Shown in pieces: positions 26,432-33,866 of a DNA stretch of 64,000 nt. The notes under the pieces are model-generated. The model did not search any database, had not been told where the DNA came from, and was given only the letters and a program-made list of their open reading frames with translations. The stretch's first letter is position 1, and the number at the start of each line of letters is the position of its first letter. The stretch is from CAIVAT01 sp964525995 (GTDB lineage Bacteria > Bacteroidota > Bacteroidia > Bacteroidales > FEN-979): positions 186,001 through 250,000 of the forward strand of contig CAZGIM010000003.1 in assembly GCA_964525995.1 (NCBI GenBank). The letters are read 5' to 3'. Position numbers and translations under genes: made by a program.

Positions 26432-27268
26432 TTACCGGCAAACGGCTTTCATAAATTCCGCTGCCTCTTCGCTGCCTGCTTTCGCGGCTTTCAGCAAATC
26501 TGTGCAACCGGCCTCGGCCATTCCGGCTTCGATTTCGACTCCACCTTTGAGGTACCACAGCCGGGCATCGAGGGGTTTAATTTCCAAGGCTTTGGAGAAA
26601 TCTTCAAGCGCTCCGGTCAAATCTTTCAGCCGGTACCGGGTCAATCCGCGGTTCATATACAAGGTGTATAACTCCGGGCAAAACTCTTTGGCCATGTTAT
26701 AATCACTCAGCGCCCCGATATAATCACCGAGTTCATATTTGGCATTGCCGCGACAGAACCAGGCGGCGCCAAAGACGGGATTGAGGGTGATAGCCTGGTC
26801 GAATTCGGTGATGGCTCCTTTATAATTACCCGGGTAGGATTGGGTATTGCCCCGGTTAAAAAACGGAAGCGCATCCCAGGGACGGTCTGTCGGAGTAGCC
26901 AGGTTGCGGTTCAGCTTCACGGCCTGATGGTAGTCGGAAACCGCTCCGGCAAAATCGTTCGCCCCGTAACGGGCCAGTGCCCGGTTATAATAGGCGTAGG
27001 GCGATTGCTCATTAAGGGCGATCGCCTTCGTGAAATCTTCGACGGCGTTTCTGAAATCCTGCATGATATAACGGGCGATACCCCGTTCGAACCAGGCCGA
27101 AAAACGTTCCGGCTTCAGGGTCAACTCCTTCGTGCGATCGGCAATGATCCGTGTATATTCATCAGCCCCGTAACGGGCAATGGCTGTGTTGAGAACCGGC
27201 AGACCCTTTTGTCCGTAACCCATGATCCCAATCAGTAATAGTGCTAATAACCCTAACAATCTATTCAT
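26432..27268 (-). CDS. Exported tetratricopeptide repeat protein
   Basis: 278 residues with a signal peptide (LLGLLALLLIGIMGYGQ, residues 3-19) and at least six TPRs of the NLPBP/YbgF-like type, each with A-x-Y-N/C-R-G patterns (YAYYNRALARYGANDFAGAV, AAWFCRGNAKYELGDYIGAL, YMNRGLTRYRLKDLTGALED). Likely a periplasmic protein-protein interaction module. Nearest neighbours give no pathway. The 296 bases upstream (27269-27564) hold no gene, repeat or exact -7 box that I can see. Confidence 0.87.
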   Translation of the reverse strand: MNRLLGLLALLLIGIMGYGQKGLPVLNTAIARYGADEYTRIIADRTKELTLKPERFSAWFERGIARYIMQDFRNAVEDFTKAIALNEQSPYAYYNRALARYGANDFAGAVSDYHQAVKLNRNLATPTDRPWDALPFFNRGNTQSYPGNYKGAITEFDQAITLNPVFGAAWFCRGNAKYELGDYIGALSDYNMAKEFCPELYTLYMNRGLTRYRLKDLTGALEDFSKALEIKPLDARLWYLKGGVEIEAGMAEAGCTDLLKAAKAGSEEAAEFMKAVCR

Positions 27269-27564
27269 GAGGATGTTTGTCGGTTTGTAAAAACCCTGTA
27301 AAAATAATAAAAATCAGGCTTGTTAGGGGAAAAACCTAATTATTTATAAGAGTCTTAGTATTAGGAATATATCCATCAACCGGGTAGCGGGATATCGGAT
27401 TTTAACCAGGAAAGAATGCTAAAAAAGGTTCCCGCGCTGGTTTCGCAAGGCGGGATGAAGGTCAGAAGCAGTGTTCGCCTTTGGATTTCATTCGATCCCG
27501 GTTGAATTCCCAACTTAACGGGTACAAAGCATTGTCGTGGGAATTGTCCCGGGGCAATACCGGT

Positions 27565-28392
27565 TTATTTTGATAACAGGGCGGTCATCGGGTTTCGCAG
27601 TCCCCGGGCTTCTTTGAGGTAGATCTTCACGGTGCCCACCTTGAGCTCGGCTTCCACGTAAACCGGAAGTTTGTTTTTATCGGCGGTCATCCACACCACC
27701 ACATCCGATCCCTCTTTGAAATAGCTGACCGTGGCGTTCATCTTAACGATGAACTTGCTGCAATGGTACATCTTCCCGTCGCGGTCCTTGATGATCCCCT
27801 TCCCGCTGGCGACCATCCGCAAGGCGGTAGGTTGATCATTGTACAGGATCGACAGGGGAAAAACCGTTCCCGGGCGCTGATTCTCGAGTTCGAGGGTACG
27901 CGGGAAGAAGACCGACGACACCATGTCGTTCATACACTTCGCAATGGAACCCTTCCCGTTCGATACCGGTTCATTGTTCAGCTTGTAGTTATAAGAGAAA
28001 AACGACTGGGCCGGATACATGTAAAGAGTCATCAGCACGGTATTCTCATTGTGCAAGGTATAACGCTGAAATCTTATCGGCGCCCAGGTTGCCGCATTCA
28101 CCCACGATTCGTAAGAGTCGCGCACCTTGAACAGGTGGTCGTACATGGGGTAGGTGCGGGCATTCAGTTTTAGGTGGAGCACCTCCTTGCCACCCGCCGT
28201 CTCCCGGGCAGTGGTCATGGTAAGCGACGCGATGTTCGACCACACCGGCCCGACCTGGTACGAAACATCGTAGGCGAGGTACTCACCCGGACCGATGGCT
28301 GTATTCCCGCGGAAACACTGCGCCGGTAAGCAAAGCGGCGCCATCATCAGCCCGGCGGCACATAAAAACTGCAATATGAACCTGGTAAACAT
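27565..28392 (-). CDS. DUF3108-domain exported protein
   Basis: 275 residues with a signal peptide (FLCAAGLMMAPLCLPAQ). The body matches DUF3108: PGEYLAYDVSYQVGPVWSNIASLTM, KLNARTYPMYDHLFKVRDSYESWV, RFQRYTLHNEN and a late KNKLPVYVEAELKVGTVKIYL. DUF3108 proteins are periplasmic beta-rich proteins of unknown function that resemble lipoprotein-carrier folds. A monocistronic gene here. A TACCTTTA word, one base off the -7 consensus, lies about 40 bases upstream. Confidence 0.87.
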   Translation of the reverse strand: MFTRFILQFLCAAGLMMAPLCLPAQCFRGNTAIGPGEYLAYDVSYQVGPVWSNIASLTMTTARETAGGKEVLHLKLNARTYPMYDHLFKVRDSYESWVNAATWAPIRFQRYTLHNENTVLMTLYMYPAQSFFSYNYKLNNEPVSNGKGSIAKCMNDMVSSVFFPRTLELENQRPGTVFPLSILYNDQPTALRMVASGKGIIKDRDGKMYHCSKFIVKMNATVSYFKEGSDVVVWMTADKNKLPVYVEAELKVGTVKIYLKEARGLRNPMTALLSK

Positions 28393-28537
28393 AGTATTGT
28401 TTTTTTGAGGTTATCTTTGAAAAATTTTCGTAAAGGTACGAGAGATTTTCTACTTTCAAATGCCGGCCCTTCTCAAATTCAAAAACACTCTACCGGAAAT
28501 ATTATTGTAAAAAACTTCCTATCTTAGCAGAAAAAAA

Positions 28538-28607
28538 CCACACCCACACCCATTTCCCACACCCACACCCCAATTCACCAATTCACCAATTCACCAATTC
28601 ACTCATT
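28538..28607. repeat. CACACCC and AATTCACC tandem words
   Basis: Five CACACCC-type units followed by four AATTCACC units directly in front of the next ATG. Confidence 0.75.
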
Positions 28608-28616
28608 AACTTAGTC

Positions 28617-29162
28617 ATGCTCCTCTCCTCCACCCTCATCCCCGTCGATCTCCGCTTTCTGGTGATCATCACCCTTTTCCTGTCGGTGGCGGCCTTCGTC
28701 ATGAGCGCCTTTTCGGTGTTCCTGTTTTACAAGTTCTACCGCGATACCATCAAACCCCTGCCGGCGCTGATCCCATCGGTGTCGGAGAACAACATCTCGT
28801 TGCGTCTGTTCAACAACGGGAACAGCCCCTTTTTCATATCGGGATTCCGGGTTTCAAAAAATAACCGGAGTTCCGGCTCCATCTCCGACTTCCTCCCGCT
28901 GATCGATGAAAACACCGGTTATATCTCAGTCACCATCATCCGCGAGGGACTGAAGGTGATGCCTGAACAGTCGCTGAAGATCTTCGAATTCGACCTCAGC
29001 GCCTTCGACACGGGTATCGAAACCGGAGTGGTACGCGATATCCTGGCTCATTTAGACGGACTCTCTTTTGAAGTGCACTGCCGCGATATCGGGAAACGTT
29101 ATAAAACCATCATCCGGAAAACCATGACACTCGGGGAGAAGACAGGATCGAAAGAAAATTAA
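28617..29162 (+). CDS. Single-pass membrane protein of unknown function
   Basis: 181 residues. A long hydrophobic helix (LVIITLFLSVAAFVMSAFSVFLFY, residues 14-38) is followed by a soluble beta-rich domain with IPSVSENNISLRLFNNGNSP and GFRVSKNNRSS. No catalytic motif is visible. It has GC-rich codon use like its neighbours and is bordered by repeats on both sides. Function is unknown. Confidence 0.68.
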   Translation: MLLSSTLIPVDLRFLVIITLFLSVAAFVMSAFSVFLFYKFYRDTIKPLPALIPSVSENNISLRLFNNGNSPFFISGFRVSKNNRSSGSISDFLPLIDENTGYISVTIIREGLKVMPEQSLKIFEFDLSAFDTGIETGVVRDILAHLDGLSFEVHCRDIGKRYKTIIRKTMTLGEKTGSKEN

Positions 29163-29165
29163 AAA

Positions 29166-29290
29166 CCAGGGAATAGGCAATAGGCAATAGGCAATTGACA
29201 ATGGAAAATGGAAAATGGAAAACGGAAAATTCACTCATTCACTCATTCACTCAATCACTCATTCGTAGATCGTAAATCATGTCAATCGTA
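29166..29290. repeat. Composite repeat block supplying the start codon of the next gene
   Basis: GGCAATA units, GGAAAATG units, four ATTCACTC units, then the words TCGTAAATCATGTCAATCG. The last differs from the usual TCGTAAATCTTGTCAATCG by T to A, which creates the ATG at 29279. Confidence 0.8.
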
Positions 29291-30637
29291 AATAAATCTT
29301 TCCACTATTTCACCCGTCCGCTTGTCGATGGCCTGATTGTGGTGGCTTCGGTATTCCTGGCTTACCTGTTGCGGTTCAACTTTGATATTCCGGCCAGCGA
29401 AATAGCCGAGATCCCGATCGTACTGGCCATTATGGTCGTCGTTCGTTTCACGTTATTCCTCGCGTTTCGCGCTTATACCGGGACCGATCGCCATCCCGGA
29501 CTTGCAGGAGGGTTCCGGCTGGTTTTCATCCTCATCTCCGGCAGTTTTTTCTTTATCCTTACTGACTTTATCACCTACTATTTCATCAATCAACGGCTCT
29601 TCATCCCCCTCACCATTATCATCCTGGAGTTCCTGATCACCACATCACTGATCCTCCTGTTCCGCTCGCTGACTGACGGCAGATATGATTCCCTGCTTCG
29701 CACTCTGAAACCGGCCTCCCCCGTGACCGGTACTAAACCGGTAACCGACGCTGGCAAATCTGTTGCAGACTCCTTTGCACCCGAGCGACTGAGCTGCATC
29801 GGGAGCTTTTTCCAGGGGAAACGGGTTCTCATCACCGGAGCCGGCGGGACAACCGGAACCGAAATGACCCGGCAGCTCCTGGCCTTCAGGCCTGCTTCGC
29901 TGCTCCTGACCGACCCCTCCGAAAAGGCGCTGAACGCCCTGCGGTGTTACCTTCAAAACGTGCAGCAGGTCCCGGTGTTGCTTAGTCTCACCGACATTAC
30001 CGACGAAGAAGGACTGACGGCACTCTTCGAATGCCACCGGCCCCAGGTGATCATCCATTGCGCGTTATACCACGATGCTTTGTTCCTCGAAACCAATCCA
30101 CGTGAGGCCGACCGGGTAAACGCAGCGGGAACGAAGCGGTTGATGGAAATTTCCGCAAGGTACGGTACCGGGTGGTTTGTTCTTGTTTCACCGTACCGCG
30201 AAACAGCAGGAAACGATGTCGTGAACGCCCTGATGCTGAAGGCCGAAGATTCAGTGAGGCAGATGGTAAGCAGCCGGATGGATGCAGGAGGCGATCTTCC
30301 GGCAAACGAAACGCCGTTATCATCAACCCTGGCAGCGGTGGTTATCCGGCGGCCCGCCAGCCGAAGAGAAGGACTGTCACTGCCGGCGTTCTGCATCCTT
30401 GTGTTGGAAGCGGCGGCCACCGGGAGTAACGGCGATGTTTTTCAGGCGCTCCTCCGCGAACCTACCCGTAAACTCGACCAGGCCAAACGGATGATCCTGG
30501 AGTCGGGATTGCAACTGTCGGACGATGATGATCTCCGCAATACCGACCCTGCAGCCTCCCCGGCGCAAAACTCCGCAAAAGCCAGCCATCTCCTCGAACC
30601 AGCCCTGATGCGGATTCCCGCACCCGATGCCCCCTGA
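29279..30637 (+). CDS. Degenerate CapD/WbpM-like polysaccharide biosynthesis protein
   Basis: 452 residues. The first ~130 residues hold four membrane helices as in WbpM/CapD-type UDP-sugar 4,6-dehydratases, and a Rossmann motif follows (LITGAGGTTGTEMTRQLL, about 183-200) where the family has GAGGSIGSEL. The rest is eroded: no T-D-K-A active-site string and no Y-x-x-x-K in the expected VLVSPYRET region, and the C-terminus is some 150-180 residues shorter than usual, ending in a Ser/Asp-rich tail. It is probably not a functional dehydratase; a regulatory or decaying paralogue is more likely. The start codon lies in a composite repeat. Confidence 0.75.
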   Translation: MSIVNKSFHYFTRPLVDGLIVVASVFLAYLLRFNFDIPASEIAEIPIVLAIMVVVRFTLFLAFRAYTGTDRHPGLAGGFRLVFILISGSFFFILTDFITYYFINQRLFIPLTIIILEFLITTSLILLFRSLTDGRYDSLLRTLKPASPVTGTKPVTDAGKSVADSFAPERLSCIGSFFQGKRVLITGAGGTTGTEMTRQLLAFRPASLLLTDPSEKALNALRCYLQNVQQVPVLLSLTDITDEEGLTALFECHRPQVIIHCALYHDALFLETNPREADRVNAAGTKRLMEISARYGTGWFVLVSPYRETAGNDVVNALMLKAEDSVRQMVSSRMDAGGDLPANETPLSSTLAAVVIRRPASRREGLSLPAFCILVLEAAATGSNGDVFQALLREPTRKLDQAKRMILESGLQLSDDDDLRNTDPAASPAQNSAKASHLLEPALMRIPAPDAP

Positions 30638-31011
30638 CCGTCAGGGATTTTAGAACATTCCATACCGGAGCACACTCAGGAATAGCCTTAGGCCGGCAGG
30701 ACCTCATCACCACAACGCGGTTGTACCTGGCGCCAAGACAGTAAACCTCTTTCCCTGTTATTTATCGGTAGTCACGCGCCAGCCAAGGCCGCTTATGCGG
30801 TGACGGATGGCTCCCGCTTAGCATGACGGGGAAGGTAAAAGAACGCGGATCACACGGATCATACGCAAAAGTATTTTTATTCGGATGATTTACACGATTA
30901 TGTTCGTGCTACGTTTCTGATCTATTGTGAAATATGTTTTTCAATTCTTGATTTTCAGGGTGTTATATTTTAACCCTGATAAAAAAAAGTGAAAAAATTG
31001 TCAAAAAAAGC
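30638..31011. other. Long gene-free interval before the exopolysaccharide promoter
   Basis: No open frame with coding character. It contains an AT-rich stretch (30870-31011) and GATCACACGGATCATACG words. The first base after the CapD-like stop shows CCTGACCGTCAGG, a short palindrome that might terminate transcription. Confidence 0.5.
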
Positions 31012-31043
31012 TTGATTTTTCAAAAAACATTTGAGTACATTTG
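31012..31043 (+). promoter_or_regulatory. Promoter of the exopolysaccharide operon
   Basis: TTG (31012-31014), 21-base spacer, TACATTTG (31036-31043): a good match to the Bacteroidota TTTG-N19-21-TAnnTTTG consensus within an AT-rich region. It would start a leader of about 300 bases before the regulator gene at 31351. Confidence 0.55.
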
Positions 31044-31059
31044 TTACTCGATTGTAAAT

Positions 31060-31157
31060 CCCCCGGTTAATCTCCTTTCATGGGGATCGGAGCCGGGGGC
31101 CGGGAATTTACCCGGGCTGATGTCACAATCATTTCAGATACGATCACATCCTGTGAC
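31060..31157 (+). promoter_or_regulatory. Structured mRNA leader with nested GC hairpin
   Basis: CCCCCGG (31060-31066) pairs perfectly with CCGGGGG (31093-31099); inside it ATCTCC (31070-31075) pairs with GGGGAT (31082-31087). A short CCGGG/CCCGG stem around 31100-31116 follows, then GTCACA (31122-31127) can pair with TGTGAC (31152-31157), or alternatively GATGT (31119-31123) with ACATC (31146-31150). The two last pairings exclude each other. I do not recognise it as a known riboswitch class. Position between promoter and operon suggests regulation of transcript elongation or stability (inference). Confidence 0.5.
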
Positions 31158-31200
31158 CGAAAGGGCGAAGCCATCTTAGCCATTTAACGTACGGCGGGAG

Positions 31201-31345
<145 letters not shown>

Positions 31346-31350
31346 AACCT

Positions 31351-31884
31351 ATGCTCGAAACCCTGATATCCAATAAGACCCGGATTAAGTTATTGGTCCG
31401 GTTCTTCCTGAATTCCGACAGCCGCTGTCATCTGCGCGGATTGGAGGAGGAATTTGATGAATCGACCAATGCCATCCGGGTTGAGCTGAACCGCTTCGAG
31501 GAGGCCGGACTTCTCTCCAGCAACATGGAGGGGAACAAGAAAATATTCCTGGCCAACCGCCGGCACCCCCTGTATAACGACATCCATCGTATTGTGCGGA
31601 AGCATTTAGGACTCGACCGCATCGTGGAGCAGGTGGTCGAAAAGCTTGGCAACGTGAACCGCGCCTTTCTCACCGGCGACCTGGCTGCCGGCATCGACAA
31701 CCGCACCATCGACCTGGCTTTGGTGGGTCGCGACATTGACTCGGAATACCTCGAAACGTGTATCCGTAAAGCAGAAAACCTGATCAACCGAACCATTCAC
31801 TGCCAGGTGCTCCGCGAACAGGAGGAAAAGCGATACCTCCGCGACTACCCGAAATCAGTATTGATTTGGGAAAAGAACCAGTGA
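31351..31884 (+). CDS. Winged-helix regulator with degenerate nucleotidyltransferase-like domain
   Basis: 177 residues. Residues 1-75 form an ArsR-like winged helix (SNKTRIKLLVRFFLNSDSR, then AIRVELNRFEEAGLLSS as recognition helix and a beta-wing with GNKKIFLANRRHPLYNDIHR). Residues 95-150 resemble the minimal nucleotidyltransferase fold (FLTGDLAAGIDNRTIDLALVG), but the G-S and D-x-D residues are altered, so it is likely a ligand-binding pseudoenzyme. Proteins of this type often head exopolysaccharide clusters in Bacteroidales (recollection). First gene after the structured leader. Confidence 0.82.
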   Translation: MLETLISNKTRIKLLVRFFLNSDSRCHLRGLEEEFDESTNAIRVELNRFEEAGLLSSNMEGNKKIFLANRRHPLYNDIHRIVRKHLGLDRIVEQVVEKLGNVNRAFLTGDLAAGIDNRTIDLALVGRDIDSEYLETCIRKAENLINRTIHCQVLREQEEKRYLRDYPKSVLIWEKNQ

Positions 31885-32055
31885 ACCAGTGGACCGGCGG
31901 ACAAGTGAACGGGTGGACCAGCGGAAAAATAACTGATTGAGTGAATGAGTGAATGAGTGAATGAGTGAATTTTCCGTTTTCCATTTTCCATTTTCCATTG
32001 TCAATTGCCTATTGCCTATTGCCTGATTTGAACTCTGAAACCTAAAACCTGAAAC
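31880..32055. repeat. Composite repeat block between regulator and dehydrogenase
   Basis: GGACCAGTG/GGACCGGCG units, six GAGTGAAT units, three TTTTCCA units, TATTGCC units and the GAACTCTGAAACC words. Confidence 0.85.
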
Positions 32056-32064
32056 ACTATACTT

Positions 32065-33696
32065 ATGAACTCTTTTTCCCCTTCCGGCGAATCTTTCGTC
32101 TTGCCTGTTAAGGATGACTATAATGTTGAATTTAAACGTATTGAGGAACTTGTAAACGCTGCCCGGAAAGAAGGGAAGGAGATCGTGGTGGTGATGGGCC
32201 TCGGTTTCGTGGGCGCCGTGATGGCGGCCATCGTGGCCGACACTAAAGATGCGAATGGAACGAATACCAAGTTCGTGATCGGCTGCCAGCGGCCGAGCAT
32301 CCGCAGCTTCTGGAAGATCCCGATGATCAATCGCGGGGTGGCGCCGGTCAAAGCCGAAGATCCTGAGGTGGACATCCTCATCGAGCGTTGCGTGAACCAA
32401 AGCAAAACCCTGGTGGCGACGTTTAACAGCGACTGCCTGCAGTTTGCCGACTGCGTGGTGGTGGATGTACAGTGCGACTTTGCCAAGAAAGAATTAGGCA
32501 ACATGCGCTCCGGCGAAGCCGATATGGCGGCCCTCGAAGATACGATGCGCACCATCGGGAAGAAGATACGACCGGAATGTCTCGTACTGATCGAAACCAC
32601 CGTAGCTCCCGGCACCACCGAATTTGTGGCGTGGCCGATCCTGAAAAAAGAGTTTGCCCGCCGGGGGATGAACGAGACGCCGTTGTTGGCCCACAGCTTC
32701 GAACGGGTGATGCCCGGAAAGCAATACGTGGCCTCGATCCGCGACTTCTGGCGGGTTTGTTCGGGCTGCGAACCGGTTGCCCGGGCCCGGGTCGAGAAAT
32801 TCCTCCGCGAGGTGCTCAACACCGGGGATTTTCCCCTCACGGTGATGGACCGTCCCATCGAGTCGGAGACCACCAAGATCGTCGAGAACTCCTATCGTGC
32901 CACCATCCTGGCCTACCTCAACGAATGGAGCCTCTTTGCCGAGCGCAACGGCGTCGACCTCATCAAGGTGATCAAGGCCATCAGGATGCGTCCCACCCAC
33001 TCGAACATGATCTTCCCCGGACCCGGCATCGGCGGCTATTGCCTGCCCAAGGACGGCGGATTGGGTTGCTGGGCCTATGAACACGTCCTGGGATTTGAGG
33101 ATGGCGACAAGATTTTCCGCATCACCCCCACAGCCATCGACATCAACGACACCCGCGCCCTCCATGTGGCCGAGCTCACCCGCGACGCGCTGCGCAACAT
33201 GGGTCGTTACATTGCCGGCGCCACGGTGCTGCTCTGCGGCGCCAGCTACCGGCAGGATGTGGGCGATACACGTTACAGCGGCAGCGAGCTCGTGGTGCGC
33301 AAGCTCACCGAGATGAGCGCTGAGTTACGCGTTCACGATCCTTACGTGGATCACTGGTACGAACTGGAAGAACAGGACAGCTATCCTTCGGCCGGCAGCT
33401 CGTGGAAGCGTTTCTTCCATAACCAGGAACACCTCAAAGAGACCCGTGTCGAAAAGAATCTTTCGGAGGCCATGAAGGGAGTGGAAGCCGTGATCCTTGC
33501 CGTTCCGCATAAACAGTACCTTGATCTGAGTCCCGACGAACTGGTGACCTGGGCCGGGGCGCCCATCGCGGTGATCGACGCCTTCGGCATCCTGACCGAT
33601 GCACAGATCAGGCGGTACTTTGAATTGGGATGCGAAGTGAAGGCCCTGGGCCGCGGCCACCTCGCACGACTAAAAAGAGAAAGCAAGAATAAATGA
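32065..33696 (+). CDS. Nucleotide-sugar dehydrogenase (UDP-glucose/GDP-mannose dehydrogenase family), long form
   Basis: 543 residues, about 100 longer than Ugd. NAD-binding VVVMGLGFVGAVMAAIVAD at about 41-60, a conserved ETTVAPGTTE near 175-184, a central helix domain with KIVENSYRATILAYLNEW, and the active-site loop GPGIGGYCLPKD with Cys326. The C-terminal UDP-binding domain has LLCGASYRQDVGDTRYSGS and ends by about residue 540; extra length sits in the N-terminus and in an insertion near 435-460. It oxidises an NDP-hexose C6 hydroxyl to an uronic acid, giving an acidic sugar for the polysaccharide made by this cluster. The exact sugar is uncertain. Confidence 0.9.
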   Translation: MNSFSPSGESFVLPVKDDYNVEFKRIEELVNAARKEGKEIVVVMGLGFVGAVMAAIVADTKDANGTNTKFVIGCQRPSIRSFWKIPMINRGVAPVKAEDPEVDILIERCVNQSKTLVATFNSDCLQFADCVVVDVQCDFAKKELGNMRSGEADMAALEDTMRTIGKKIRPECLVLIETTVAPGTTEFVAWPILKKEFARRGMNETPLLAHSFERVMPGKQYVASIRDFWRVCSGCEPVARARVEKFLREVLNTGDFPLTVMDRPIESETTKIVENSYRATILAYLNEWSLFAERNGVDLIKVIKAIRMRPTHSNMIFPGPGIGGYCLPKDGGLGCWAYEHVLGFEDGDKIFRITPTAIDINDTRALHVAELTRDALRNMGRYIAGATVLLCGASYRQDVGDTRYSGSELVVRKLTEMSAELRVHDPYVDHWYELEEQDSYPSAGSSWKRFFHNQEHLKETRVEKNLSEAMKGVEAVILAVPHKQYLDLSPDELVTWAGAPIAVIDAFGILTDAQIRRYFELGCEVKALGRGHLARLKRESKNK

Positions 33697-33716
33697 AGGA
33701 ATTAAGGATTTGCTTA

Positions 33717-33806
33717 AATTTTGTCAATCGTAAATCGTAAATCTTGTCAATCGTAAATCAATTTAAATCTTGTCAATCGTAAATCTTGTCAATCGTAAAT
33801 CAATTT
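33717..33806. repeat. TCGTAAATCTTGTCAA tandem array
   Basis: Four to five copies of a word of about 19 bases (TTGTCAATCGTAAATC) with two AATTTAAA/AATTTGG interruptions, between the dehydrogenase and the SLBB protein. Confidence 0.88.
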
Positions 33807-33866
33807 GGTTTCTAATTATATCGCTATACTTACACAATTTTATTTTTTCCTGAAATCTTACCCGAT

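Noticed and set aside
31060..31157. Known riboswitch class in the operon leader (c-di-GMP, SAM, cobalamin considered)
   Set aside because: None of the conserved core sequences of these classes could be matched by eye, so only an unnamed structured leader is reported.
32494..33165. 223-codon minus-strand frame opposite the nucleotide-sugar dehydrogenase
   Set aside because: Shadow; the plus-strand protein has complete catalytic motifs.
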